Source: Gammaproteobacteria bacterium (lineage in GTDB: Bacteria > Pseudomonadota > Gammaproteobacteria > PS1 > Pseudothioglobaceae). From it: a stretch of 13,539 nucleotides of DNA. The stretch covers positions 1-13,539 of the forward strand of contig DQNX01000113.1 of the NCBI GenBank assembly GCA_015658965.1, read 5' to 3'. The translations under genes and the position numbers were made by a program. Under the pieces are notes generated by a model. The model made no database searches. It saw nothing but the letters and a program-made list of their open reading frames with translations, and was not told the origin of the DNA. Within the stretch, counting starts at the first letter, position 1. Every line of letters begins with the position of its first letter. This document shows, piece by piece, positions 1 through 6,369 of the stretch.

Positions 1-230
1 ACCACCTCGCAGCCATGCGCCTGAAAATTGGCATTTCGACTCACAATAACGTTACGACGATTGGGTAGTGGCCGGCCAATTGATTCGTAAGTTTTTCGCC
101 CCATCAGCACGGTTTTGCCCGTCGTGGTTTTTTTAAAATAACCCAAATCAGCGGGCAAATGCCAAGGCAACGCATTGTCCTTGCCAATGAGTTGATTATC
201 GTCCATAGCTACAATAATTGATAAGCGCAT
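1..230 (-). CDS. folA: Dihydrofolate reductase, N-terminal part (cut by window edge)
   Basis: Reduces dihydrofolate to tetrahydrofolate with NADPH in the cytoplasm. About 76 residues are visible, from the ATG at 228-230; the rest lies beyond position 1. Reading the minus strand gives the DHFR hallmarks in order: an N-terminal hydrophobic strand, LPWHLPADL at residues 21-29 (Asp28 matches the catalytic Asp27 of the E. coli enzyme), MGRKTYESIGRPLP at residues 43-56 (NADPH-binding region), then an R-N-V-I-V-S-R strand. An AAGG ribosome binding site lies about 8 bases upstream of the ATG. The gene is divergent from yceF, with a 55-bp gap that holds a perfect AT-rich palindrome. The family assignment is secure; only the C-terminal part is unseen. 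Confidence 0.95.
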   Translation of the reverse strand, partial: MRLSIIVAMDDNQLIGKDNALPWHLPADLGYFKKTTTGKTVLMGRKTYESIGRPLPNRRNVIVSRNANFQAHGCEV

Positions 231-248
231 GAAAAAGCCTTAAATAAC

Positions 249-268
249 GTAAAATAACTCTATTTTAC
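249..268. promoter_or_regulatory. Perfect 8-bp inverted repeat between divergent folA and yceF
   Basis: GTAAAATA and TATTTTAC flank a 4-base ACTC spacer. The repeat is the only ordered structure in the 55-bp divergent gap. It could be an operator, or two overlapping AT-rich -10 regions facing opposite ways (TAAAAT can be read on both strands). It has no GC stem, so it is not a convincing terminator. In AT-rich DNA such a repeat can also arise by chance. Confidence 0.35.
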
Positions 269-285
269 AAACACCTTTACTGGCC

Positions 286-882
286 GTGTCATTAATTCTC
301 GCATCCTCTTCACCTTTTAGAAAATCAGTGCTTAATAAGTTAGGCATTGATTTTGATATTGTCTCTCCGAACATTGACGAATCAAGAAAAGACGGTGAAA
401 CACCTAAACAATTGGTCTATCGCTTGGCGGAGGAAAAAGCAGCCGAGGTGGCAAAAACCCATTCTGGGCTGATCATCGCATCAGATCAAGTGGCAACCCT
501 CGCTGCGGGCACCAATGCCAAAGATGCAATACTAACCAAACCACACACGCATGAAAATGCCCTGAAACAACTTCAGAAAAGCTCAGGCAATACAGTCACT
601 TTTCTTACTAGTTTGTCACTTTTAAATACAAATACCAACAATATACAAACAATTGTTGAAACTTTCAAGGTAGTCTTCAGGGTGCTAAGTCACCAACAAA
701 TTGATTATTATTTAAAGAAAGAACAGCCTTACAATTGTGCAGGTAGTTTTAAATCTGAAGCCTTGGGCATTAGTCTTTTTGAGCGATTAGAGGGGGACGA
801 TCCAAACACGCTGATTGGTTTACCACTGATTCAACTCGTCAAAATGCTAGAAAATGAAGGTGTGGATATCCTAGAAAATTAA
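286..882 (+). CDS. yceF: Maf-like nucleotide pyrophosphatase, YceF subgroup
   Basis: Probable house-cleaning pyrophosphatase that hydrolyses non-canonical nucleotides; the E. coli YceF subgroup prefers 7-methyl-GTP. The protein has 198 residues, about the usual length. Motifs in order: LILASSSPFRK at 3-13 (family S-x-SPRR-like phosphate loop), IIASDQV at 63-69 with the catalytic Asp67, CAGSFKSEALGISLFERLEG at 151-170, and DDPNTLIGLPL at 171-181. The CAGSFKSE and FERLEG blocks match YceF rather than the dTTP/UTP-specific YhdE subgroup. The start is a GTG at 286, chosen because the conserved LILAS strand follows at once; no good ribosome binding site is visible. mfd starts 2 bp after the stop, so the two are probably co-transcribed. 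The subgroup substrate is inferred from sequence similarity. Confidence 0.9.
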   Translation: MSLILASSSPFRKSVLNKLGIDFDIVSPNIDESRKDGETPKQLVYRLAEEKAAEVAKTHSGLIIASDQVATLAAGTNAKDAILTKPHTHENALKQLQKSSGNTVTFLTSLSLLNTNTNNIQTIVETFKVVFRVLSHQQIDYYLKKEQPYNCAGSFKSEALGISLFERLEGDDPNTLIGLPLIQLVKMLENEGVDILEN

Positions 883-884
883 CA

Positions 885-3800
885 ATGCCACAACTCTATT
901 TGCAGGATTCTGCACCGTTTAAATCTGTACAGAAATTTTATTGGGGCTCACTCTACGGCAGTGCACAAGCACTCGCACTGATTGAATTTGCGCAAGCGCA
1001 AGATCGAGTGATTTTAGTTGTTGCTAATGATATTACGCATTTTGACCATCTGCTTAAATCACTTAATTTTTACAATACTGGTCTCGATATTCTCAAATTT
1101 GATAACTGGGAAGTCTTGGCCTTTGATCATTTTTCCCCGCATCCAGATATTACCTCTAGCCGACTCAGCACACTCGCCAAATTACCCAACTTAAGCAAAG
1201 GCATTGTTATCACTACTTTAGAGTCTCTGTCCCAGCAATTGTGCCCAATAGAATTTAGCAAAAAATACAGTTTTAGCTTGAAAATAGGCGATCAACTCAA
1301 CAGAGAAACTTTTACCCAACAACTGTTAAAAATTGGCTATAACCGCGTGACTACTGTCATGGAACATGGGGAGTTTAACATTAAAGGCTCATTGATTGAT
1401 ATTTACCCAATGGGGGCAAAATCTCCCTATCGACTCGATTTGTTCGACCAAGAAATTGAATCTATTCGCACTTTCGACACATCAACACAACGCTCGATTG
1501 AAACCACACAAAAAATCAACTTATTACCTGCAAGAGAGTTTGCCACTGATCAAAACAGCATTAATTTGTTTAAAGAAAATTACCAGAAAACGTTTAACAA
1601 TACCAATGATTTTGTCTACACCGAAGTCAGTGAATCTCGTTTACCCAATGGCATTGAATTCTATTTACCTTTGTTTTTTACGCAAACCAATACGCTGTTT
1701 GATTACTTACCAAGTGGTGTAATTGTGGTAACTCATCAAGGGTTTAGCGAACTTGCTGATTCAACCTTTACACAGATTAGTGATCGACATCAACAAGCCA
1801 CTCGTAATCTTGACAGGCCCCCGCTACCAGTAAACCGCGTATTTTTAAGTAAAGAACGCTTATTTAGCCATCTAAAAAACCGACAGCAACTGATTATTGG
1901 TAGCTCAAAAATTGAAGGTAACCAAGCTATTTTGAATTTTCCCAGTCAATTATTACCGCCTTTAAATATTGATGCACAAGCCAAAAATCCATTAACCAAA
2001 TTTTTAGATTTTTCGAAGAGATTTGGTGGCAGAATACTAATCGTTTGTGAATCAGAAGGACGGCAAAGCGTCCTGAATGACTTGCTAATTAATCACGGCT
2101 ACAAACCAAATCCAATCAAACTTTGGCAAGATTTTATTAGTAACGAAACAAATCTGTGCATCACCAATGCCAACTTGAGTGAGGGCTTACTCACTAAAGA
2201 CATTGCCATTATTACTGAGGTAAATCTATTTGGCGCTGATTTGGTCAAACAACGAAGGCGGCGGCGTGCAAAACACAAAGACTTTGATGAGGCGATTAAA
2301 TCCCTAGTAGAGATTCAAATCGGTGATCCGATTGTTCATGAAAGTTATGGCGTGGGTCGTTATTTGGGTTTAAAAACACAAACCTTTGACGACCTAACGC
2401 AAGATTTCTTAATGTTAGAGTACGCTAACGGCTCCAAGCTTATGGTGCCCATGACTTCACTGAATTTGATTTCACGTTATTCGGGTGCAGCAGCCGATAC
2501 CGCACCACTGCATAAACTGGGCACTAATCAGTGGAGCAAGGCCAAGAAAAAAGCCCATGAAGCGTTGCACGATATTGCTGCGGAATTACTTGAAATTTAT
2601 GCCAAACGTCAGTCACAAACTGGGTTTGCCTTTCCAGAACCGAGTGATGCTTATTCTTCTTTTGTTGCCAGTTTCGCTTTTGAAGAAACACCAGATCAGC
2701 TCAAAACCATGGGTGAAGTGTTGGCAGATATGCAATCCAGGCGACCAATGGATCGATTAGTTTGTGGTGATGTGGGCTTTGGTAAAACCGAAATTGCCAT
2801 GCGTGCCGCATTTTTAGCTGTTGAAGCCGGTAAGCAAGTGTCTATTTTAGTACCAACCACACTATTGGCCAATCAGCACCATCAATCTTTTATTGATCGA
2901 TTTATTGATTATCCGGTTGAAATCGCTGCATTGTCGCGCTTCCAAACACCAAAACAGCAAAAAATTATTGTTGAAAACCTCAAGCTTGGAAAAATTGACA
3001 TTGTTATTGGCACGCACAAAATTATTCAGGGCAGTATTAAATACAAAAACCTTGGATTAGTGATTATTGACGAAGAGCACCGTTTTGGTGTTAAGCAAAA
3101 AGAAGCTTTAAAAAAGCTAAGAGGACAAAGCGATATTCTCACCATGACTGCCACGCCCATTCCACGTACCCTGAATATGGCATTGGGGTCACTCAGAGAG
3201 CTGTCTGTTATCGCCACACCGCCACAAGGTCGCAGCGCGATTCAAACCTTTGTTAACGAGTGGGATGACAATACCATCAAAGAGGCTTGTTCTAGAGAAT
3301 TACATCGTGGTGGGCAAATTTTTGTTGTGCACAATGACATCGATTCGATTGACAACATGGCAGAAAATCTAAAAGATCTGATGCCTAATATTCATGTACG
3401 TATTGCTCATGGGCAAATGCCAACACGCGAATTAGAAAATATTATGAGGGATTTTTATCATGGTCGTTTTCAAATACTGGTGTGCACCACGATTATCGAA
3501 ACTGGTATCGATATTCCTAATGCCAATACCATTATTATCAACAATGCACAAAATTTTGGGCTCGCGCAACTACACCAGTTACGCGGACGTGTGGGTCGAT
3601 CACACCACCGAGCTTATGCCTATTTGGTGATTAAATCACACCAATCGCTCAGTGCCAATGCCAAAAAACGCCTTGATGCAATCGAATCCTTAGAAGAGTT
3701 GGGTGCTGGCTTTATGTTGGCCAATCATGATCTAGAAATTCGGGGTGCAGGTGATTTGCTCGGTGATAATCAGTCAGGAAAAATTAGCGAAATTGGCTTT

Positions 3801-4316
3801 AATCTATACCATGATCTACTCAAACGCACAATAGATGCCATGCGTGCAGGCAAGCAAATCAATTTAGACGAGCCAATCAATCAAGAAATCGAGATAGATA
3901 TAGGTATTTCATCAATCATACCTGAAACTTATTTAGAGGATGTGCACGAACGCTTAGTGCTGTACAAACGTATTTCTAATGCTAAGGATGACAGCCAACT
4001 TAAAGAACTAAAAATTGAAATGATTGATAGGTTTGGCCAATTGCCCGATGCTACCAAAAATTTATTTGCCGCTACACAATTAAAAATATATTGCGACGCG
4101 ATAGGCATTAATAAAATTAGTATTTTTGACGAAAAAGCGCATTTATTTTTTTCCGATAAAACTACAATTGAGCCAATTAAAATTATTAATCTAATCCAGC
4201 AAAAACCTCAAGTTTATCAACTTAAGGGAAATAATCAACTAGTTTATAAGGAAAACATGCCTGCGGACATTAAACGTATTGAGTCGATACAAAATTTATT
4301 AGAATCTCTAAATTAG
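885..4316 (+). CDS. mfd: Transcription-repair coupling factor Mfd
   Basis: ATP-driven DNA translocase that removes RNA polymerase stalled at lesions and recruits UvrA for nucleotide excision repair. It has 1143 residues, essentially the full E. coli length (1148). Domain order: UvrB-like N-terminal region (GEFNIKGSLIDIYPMG near 165-180), a basic R/K-rich linker, the CarD-like RNA-polymerase-interaction domain from about 472 (GDPIVHESYGVGRY at 480-493), then the RecG-like helicase core with Walker A GDVGFGKT at 628-635, the DEEH box at 729-732, TATPIPRTLN, and motif VI RGRVGRS at 900-906. The C-terminal TRCF domain follows. No frameshift is seen. The ATG lies 2 bp after the yceF stop, without a clear ribosome binding site, which suggests translational coupling. 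Its 3' end overlaps the convergent gene at 4308-4856 by 9 bp. Confidence 0.98.
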   Translation: MPQLYLQDSAPFKSVQKFYWGSLYGSAQALALIEFAQAQDRVILVVANDITHFDHLLKSLNFYNTGLDILKFDNWEVLAFDHFSPHPDITSSRLSTLAKLPNLSKGIVITTLESLSQQLCPIEFSKKYSFSLKIGDQLNRETFTQQLLKIGYNRVTTVMEHGEFNIKGSLIDIYPMGAKSPYRLDLFDQEIESIRTFDTSTQRSIETTQKINLLPAREFATDQNSINLFKENYQKTFNNTNDFVYTEVSESRLPNGIEFYLPLFFTQTNTLFDYLPSGVIVVTHQGFSELADSTFTQISDRHQQATRNLDRPPLPVNRVFLSKERLFSHLKNRQQLIIGSSKIEGNQAILNFPSQLLPPLNIDAQAKNPLTKFLDFSKRFGGRILIVCESEGRQSVLNDLLINHGYKPNPIKLWQDFISNETNLCITNANLSEGLLTKDIAIITEVNLFGADLVKQRRRRRAKHKDFDEAIKSLVEIQIGDPIVHESYGVGRYLGLKTQTFDDLTQDFLMLEYANGSKLMVPMTSLNLISRYSGAAADTAPLHKLGTNQWSKAKKKAHEALHDIAAELLEIYAKRQSQTGFAFPEPSDAYSSFVASFAFEETPDQLKTMGEVLADMQSRRPMDRLVCGDVGFGKTEIAMRAAFLAVEAGKQVSILVPTTLLANQHHQSFIDRFIDYPVEIAALSRFQTPKQQKIIVENLKLGKIDIVIGTHKIIQGSIKYKNLGLVIIDEEHRFGVKQKEALKKLRGQSDILTMTATPIPRTLNMALGSLRELSVIATPPQGRSAIQTFVNEWDDNTIKEACSRELHRGGQIFVVHNDIDSIDNMAENLKDLMPNIHVRIAHGQMPTRELENIMRDFYHGRFQILVCTTIIETGIDIPNANTIIINNAQNFGLAQLHQLRGRVGRSHHRAYAYLVIKSHQSLSANAKKRLDAIESLEELGAGFMLANHDLEIRGAGDLLGDNQSGKISEIGFNLYHDLLKRTIDAMRAGKQINLDEPINQEIEIDIGISSIIPETYLEDVHERLVLYKRISNAKDDSQLKELKIEMIDRFGQLPDATKNLFAATQLKIYCDAIGINKISIFDEKAHLFFSDKTTIEPIKIINLIQQKPQVYQLKGNNQLVYKENMPADIKRIESIQNLLESLN

Positions 4317-4856
4317 CCTGTATCTAGCCAATAATGGCGTTAGGAATTTAGAAGCGACTAGAAAAAATACAACACAGCCTAATACATCTCCGACAAAAAA
4401 TGAACCTAAAAATATGATAGGCTCAATCTCTTCTATCAAAATATCCATAAAGGTGAAGAATTTAGCTATGGTATTAATTAATGCAGTTAATATAATTAAA
4501 AACATGCACGGGCCATAGTTAATCTTATTGCTCCCGGAAAAACTATTCAGTTGAAAATATTTAACTGTAATGATCGCTAACATTGGTGCTAATGAACCGA
4601 CTACAACATGCCCCGAAAAACCTGACATACCATTGCCAAACCAATTGTCCCATAAAAAATAACCAATAAGTGTATTGGCTACAACAACTCCTGGAATAGC
4701 ACGAGGTCCGAATAAAATATAACAGTATAGTGTTGCGCCCAATGGAAGATACAATAAGTTACCAATTGAAAAATCCATATATCCAATACTCTCAATAAGA
4801 AACTGGGCAATGAGTACCAGAAATAATGAAATGACATTTCTTTGAGAATATAACAT
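4308..4856 (-). CDS. Multi-pass membrane protein, MASE1-like; paralogue of the upstream gene
   Basis: Not assigned to a named family with certainty. The 182-residue protein is almost wholly hydrophobic, with about six membrane segments (roughly 9-26, 34-51, 53-69, 82-100, 116-134 and 148-172). LYLPLGA at 35-41, ILFGPRAIPGV at 47-57 and FVGDVLG at 154-160 recall the MASE1 sensory membrane domain (pattern P-x-GxA, FGxRxxPGV, WxxGDxxG). No kinase, GGDEF or other output domain follows, so it would be a free-standing membrane module. The same blocks occur in the next gene upstream (4894-5478), so the two are tandem paralogues. There is no ribosome binding site; a TATAAT box ends 6 bp before the ATG, which suggests a leaderless message. 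The last 9 bp overlap the end of mfd on the other strand. The function is unknown. Confidence 0.75.
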   Translation of the reverse strand: MLYSQRNVISLFLVLIAQFLIESIGYMDFSIGNLLYLPLGATLYCYILFGPRAIPGVVVANTLIGYFLWDNWFGNGMSGFSGHVVVGSLAPMLAIITVKYFQLNSFSGSNKINYGPCMFLIILTALINTIAKFFTFMDILIEEIEPIIFLGSFFVGDVLGCVVFFLVASKFLTPLLARYRLI

Positions 4857-4892
4857 ATAAATATTATATCACTATGAACTGTTGATTTTGAA
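4857..4892 (-). promoter_or_regulatory. Probable promoter placing transcription start at the ATG (leaderless)
   Basis: On the minus strand, TTCAAA (plus 4887-4892) is followed by an 18-bp spacer and a consensus TATAAT (plus 4863-4868). Only 6 bp separate the -10 box from the ATG at 4856, so transcription would begin on or next to the start codon. No Shine-Dalgarno sequence is present. The region is very AT-rich, so a chance TATAAT is possible. Confidence 0.45.
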
Positions 4893-4893
4893 C

Positions 4894-5478
4894 TTAAAGG
4901 GTGGTTTTGGTTTTACTATGCCTTTTTATTGATAGTGACGACACTAGATGAGGCAAGATTTTCAATACTGTCCAAATAACCACAATTCCGCCAATTACGT
5001 CGCCCACCATGTAATGCGCAAGGAAATCAACCGGGTTTATACTAAATACTTCACTCTTGGCATAGATAACAAATCGAGTTAGTGAATGAAGTATTGCAGT
5101 AAAGAAGATTAGAAATAAAATATGTCTGAAGTTGATATTCTTTAAATCAGAATAATTGGCCAGTGTTAATTTCTCTATAAGCCACATAGTTGCCAACGGT
5201 GCAATTGCACCCATAATGGCACCAAAAGCACCCCATGCAAAGTTTCCGCCCCACGAATCAAATAACATCACACCACAGAATATACAGCTGGCCATCACGC
5301 CAGGCAATACATGGCGGCCAAATAATAAAAACACTAAAATTTTGGCGCCAATCGGTAAGTACAGGTATGTTCCTACTTCAACATCATAACCTGATAAATT
5401 TATCATTAAAATGGAAGCAAGATACACCGCCATAAAAGCAAACAAATTATTTACAGCAAAAGATTTAGCTTGTTGCAT
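4894..5478 (-). CDS. Multi-pass membrane protein, MASE1-like; paralogue of the downstream gene
   Basis: The protein has 194 residues and about six predicted membrane segments, ending in a short basic tail (SIKRHSKTKT near 183-192) that probably lies in the cytoplasm. LYLPIGA at 39-45, LLFGRHVLPGV at 51-61 and YMVGDVIGG at 156-164 match blocks at the same places in the neighbouring 182-residue protein; the rest is diverged (about a quarter identical by eye). The blocks resemble the MASE1 integral membrane sensory domain, but no signalling output domain is attached. The ATG at 5476-5478 has a good ribosome binding site (AAGGAA, 6 bases upstream), unlike its paralogue. It lies downstream of two winged-helix genes on the same strand, past a GC-rich hairpin. 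A sensory or small-molecule-binding membrane role is inference; substrate transport cannot be excluded. Confidence 0.78.
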   Translation of the reverse strand: MQQAKSFAVNNLFAFMAVYLASILMINLSGYDVEVGTYLYLPIGAKILVFLLFGRHVLPGVMASCIFCGVMLFDSWGGNFAWGAFGAIMGAIAPLATMWLIEKLTLANYSDLKNINFRHILFLIFFTAILHSLTRFVIYAKSEVFSINPVDFLAHYMVGDVIGGIVVIWTVLKILPHLVSSLSIKRHSKTKTTL

Positions 5479-5500
5479 GTATTCCTTATGATTAAGTATT

Positions 5501-5534
5501 AATAGCCCGACGGCCTTCTCGGTGGCCGGCTATT
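5501..5534 (-). terminator. GC-rich hairpin between the winged-helix and membrane-protein genes
   Basis: AATAGCC (5501-5507) pairs perfectly with GGCTATT (5528-5534), and an inner GGCC (5512-5515) pairs with GGCC (5524-5527), leaving a 4-base bulge and an 8-base loop. It lies 20 bp after the stop of the 93-residue winged-helix gene and 22 bp before the next ATG. It stands out as GC-rich in very AT-rich DNA. There is no clean T tract on the minus-strand side, so it may be a leaky terminator, an mRNA processing or stabilising hairpin, or a lone REP-like element. Confidence 0.45.
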
Positions 5535-5554
5535 TCTCAGATTTTTACTGCTGG

Positions 5555-5836
5555 CTACTTGTTGTAACTAAGAATCATCGAACGTTTGTCAACTTTTGAT
5601 TGAGTGGCACTAATCATAGCATTTGACAGCAAAACACCTACTGCTCTTTTAATGGTTGATAATGAATATTTAGCAAAATATTGATGCTTAATAATCGCTG
5701 TAATATTAGCATTTTTTTGATGCACTATCAATGCTAACACGGATTTTTCCACCTCTGAAAGCTGATCAAGGCCCAATTCCTGTTCATATGTAGCTAATGA
5801 TTCTCTTAATTCAAATAACTTTTTCAATGCGTTCAT
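5555..5836 (-). CDS. Small winged-helix DNA-binding protein (MarR-like), second of a tandem pair
   Basis: Probable transcription regulator of 93 residues. Visible layout: an amphipathic N-terminal helix (about 3-20), LSEVEKSVLALI starting the HTH domain (26-37), NITAIIKH (44-51), the probable recognition helix SLSTIKRAVGVLLSNAMI (58-75), and a wing strand with DKRSMILSY (83-91), like the D-R-R wing of MarR proteins. MarR proteins are usually about 140 residues and have dimerisation helices on both sides; here the C-terminal dimer helix is missing. It is roughly half identical to the protein encoded just upstream (5868-6155) in a gapless hand alignment, so the pair arose by duplication. The ribosome binding site AAAGGAA precedes the ATG. 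No partner or ligand can be read from the sequence. Confidence 0.75.
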   Translation of the reverse strand: MNALKKLFELRESLATYEQELGLDQLSEVEKSVLALIVHQKNANITAIIKHQYFAKYSLSTIKRAVGVLLSNAMISATQSKVDKRSMILSYNK

Positions 5837-5867
5837 AAAATTCCTTTTTTTTTATAAAAAATATTTT

Positions 5868-6155
5868 TTAATTGCCAAAACAAAAAGACAAATACATTTT
5901 TCGTTTATCATCTGATGCTTGTTCTGATTTGATCACGCCAACTGACAATAATTTTGCCACCACACGATTAACGGTTGATAATGAAATTTTTGAAAAATAA
6001 GAGTGTTTTAAAATACCAGTAATTGTTGTTTGTTTTTGACTGCCGATAAACTCTAAAATAGAACGCTCAACTTCAGAGTAATCACTAATACAGAGTGCTG
6101 TCTCTTGCTCATGCAATGCTTGCCTTAATTTGAACAGTCTTTCTAATGCTTCCAT
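5868..6155 (-). CDS. Small winged-helix DNA-binding protein (MarR-like), first of a tandem pair
   Basis: Probable regulator of 95 residues and first gene of the minus-strand cassette. It has the same plan as its neighbour: an N-terminal helix rich in L, E and Q (3-20), YSEVERSILEFI (26-37), TITGILKH (44-51), recognition-helix candidate SLSTVNRVVAKLLSVGVI (58-75), and wing DDKRKMYLSF (82-91). The recognition helices of the two proteins differ (TIKRAV against TVNRVV), so their DNA targets may have diverged, or they may form a heterodimer. The ribosome binding site is weak (GAGAAT directly before the ATG). The upstream region holds a TATAAT box and a palindrome cluster that could be an autoregulatory operator. 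The winged-helix fold is inferred from pattern only; the precise family is not recognised. Confidence 0.75.
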   Translation of the reverse strand: MEALERLFKLRQALHEQETALCISDYSEVERSILEFIGSQKQTTITGILKHSYFSKISLSTVNRVVAKLLSVGVIKSEQASDDKRKMYLSFCFGN

Positions 6156-6184
6156 ATTCTCAAAAAATTGTTATTCATTTTATA

Positions 6185-6237
6185 ATTATACAGCAATAGC
6201 AACACACACATATATATGTTATAAAGGCACATATAAC
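6185..6237 (-). promoter_or_regulatory. Promoter and operator-like palindromes upstream of the winged-helix genes
   Basis: On the minus strand a consensus TATAAT lies at plus 6185-6190. Its -35 position, 17 bp away, falls inside the perfect 12-bp palindrome ACATATATATGT (6208-6219). A second inverted repeat follows: GTTATA (6218-6223) and TATAAC (6232-6237) with an 8-bp spacer. The motif ACATATA starts at 6208 and again at 6229, 21 bp apart or two helical turns, and appears inverted at 6213-6219. This spacing suits dimer binding by a winged-helix repressor. The region is AT-rich, which raises the chance of coincidence. Confidence 0.45.
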
Positions 6238-6251
6238 CAGTAAGATAATGT

Positions 6252-6344
6252 TATAATTTAATTCAATCTTGGCGTGCAGGTAAAGAACATTGCTTTTTTT
6301 TAACTTCTCTCCTTAGAAGGTCCAACCTACCAAGATTCTTTTTT
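6252..6344 (+). ncRNA. Candidate small structured RNA or leader with its own promoter and terminator
   Basis: A TATAAT box lies at 6252-6257, putting a transcription start near 6264. Immediately after it comes AATCTTGG (6265-6272) plus AGGT (6278-6281), which pair with ACCT (6325-6328) and CCAAGATT (6330-6337). CCAAGATT is followed by a C and a T tract (6339-6344), as in an intrinsic terminator. Inside is a second hairpin, CTTCT (6304-6308) with AGAAG (6315-6319). No good -35 box is visible. It could be an 80-nt small RNA, or a leader or old terminator related to the broken HU gene downstream. It matches no RNA family I recognise. Confidence 0.3.
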
Positions 6345-6369
6345 AACAAAAACACGGGTATACATTATT

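Noticed and set aside
1396..1722. A 108-codon plus-strand frame inside mfd, and similar frames at 2485-2760 and 3026-3217
   Set aside because: They lie wholly within a full-length, well-conserved Mfd in other frames and have no family features.
4308..5478. The two membrane genes as one histidine kinase or GGDEF protein split by a frameshift
   Set aside because: Both carry the same conserved blocks over their full lengths, so they are paralogues rather than two halves. No output-domain remnant is present.
5850..5870. AAAAAATATTTTTT palindrome between the two winged-helix genes as a terminator
   Set aside because: The stem is only A-T pairs, which is too weak for an intrinsic terminator. It probably reflects the AT-rich spacer, though it could add flexibility or DNA curvature.
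6200..6219. Short CA/TA run (aacacacacatatatatgt) as a microsatellite or phase-variation tract
   Set aside because: Only four to five dinucleotide units of each type, outside any reading frame. It is better explained as part of the palindromic promoter region.
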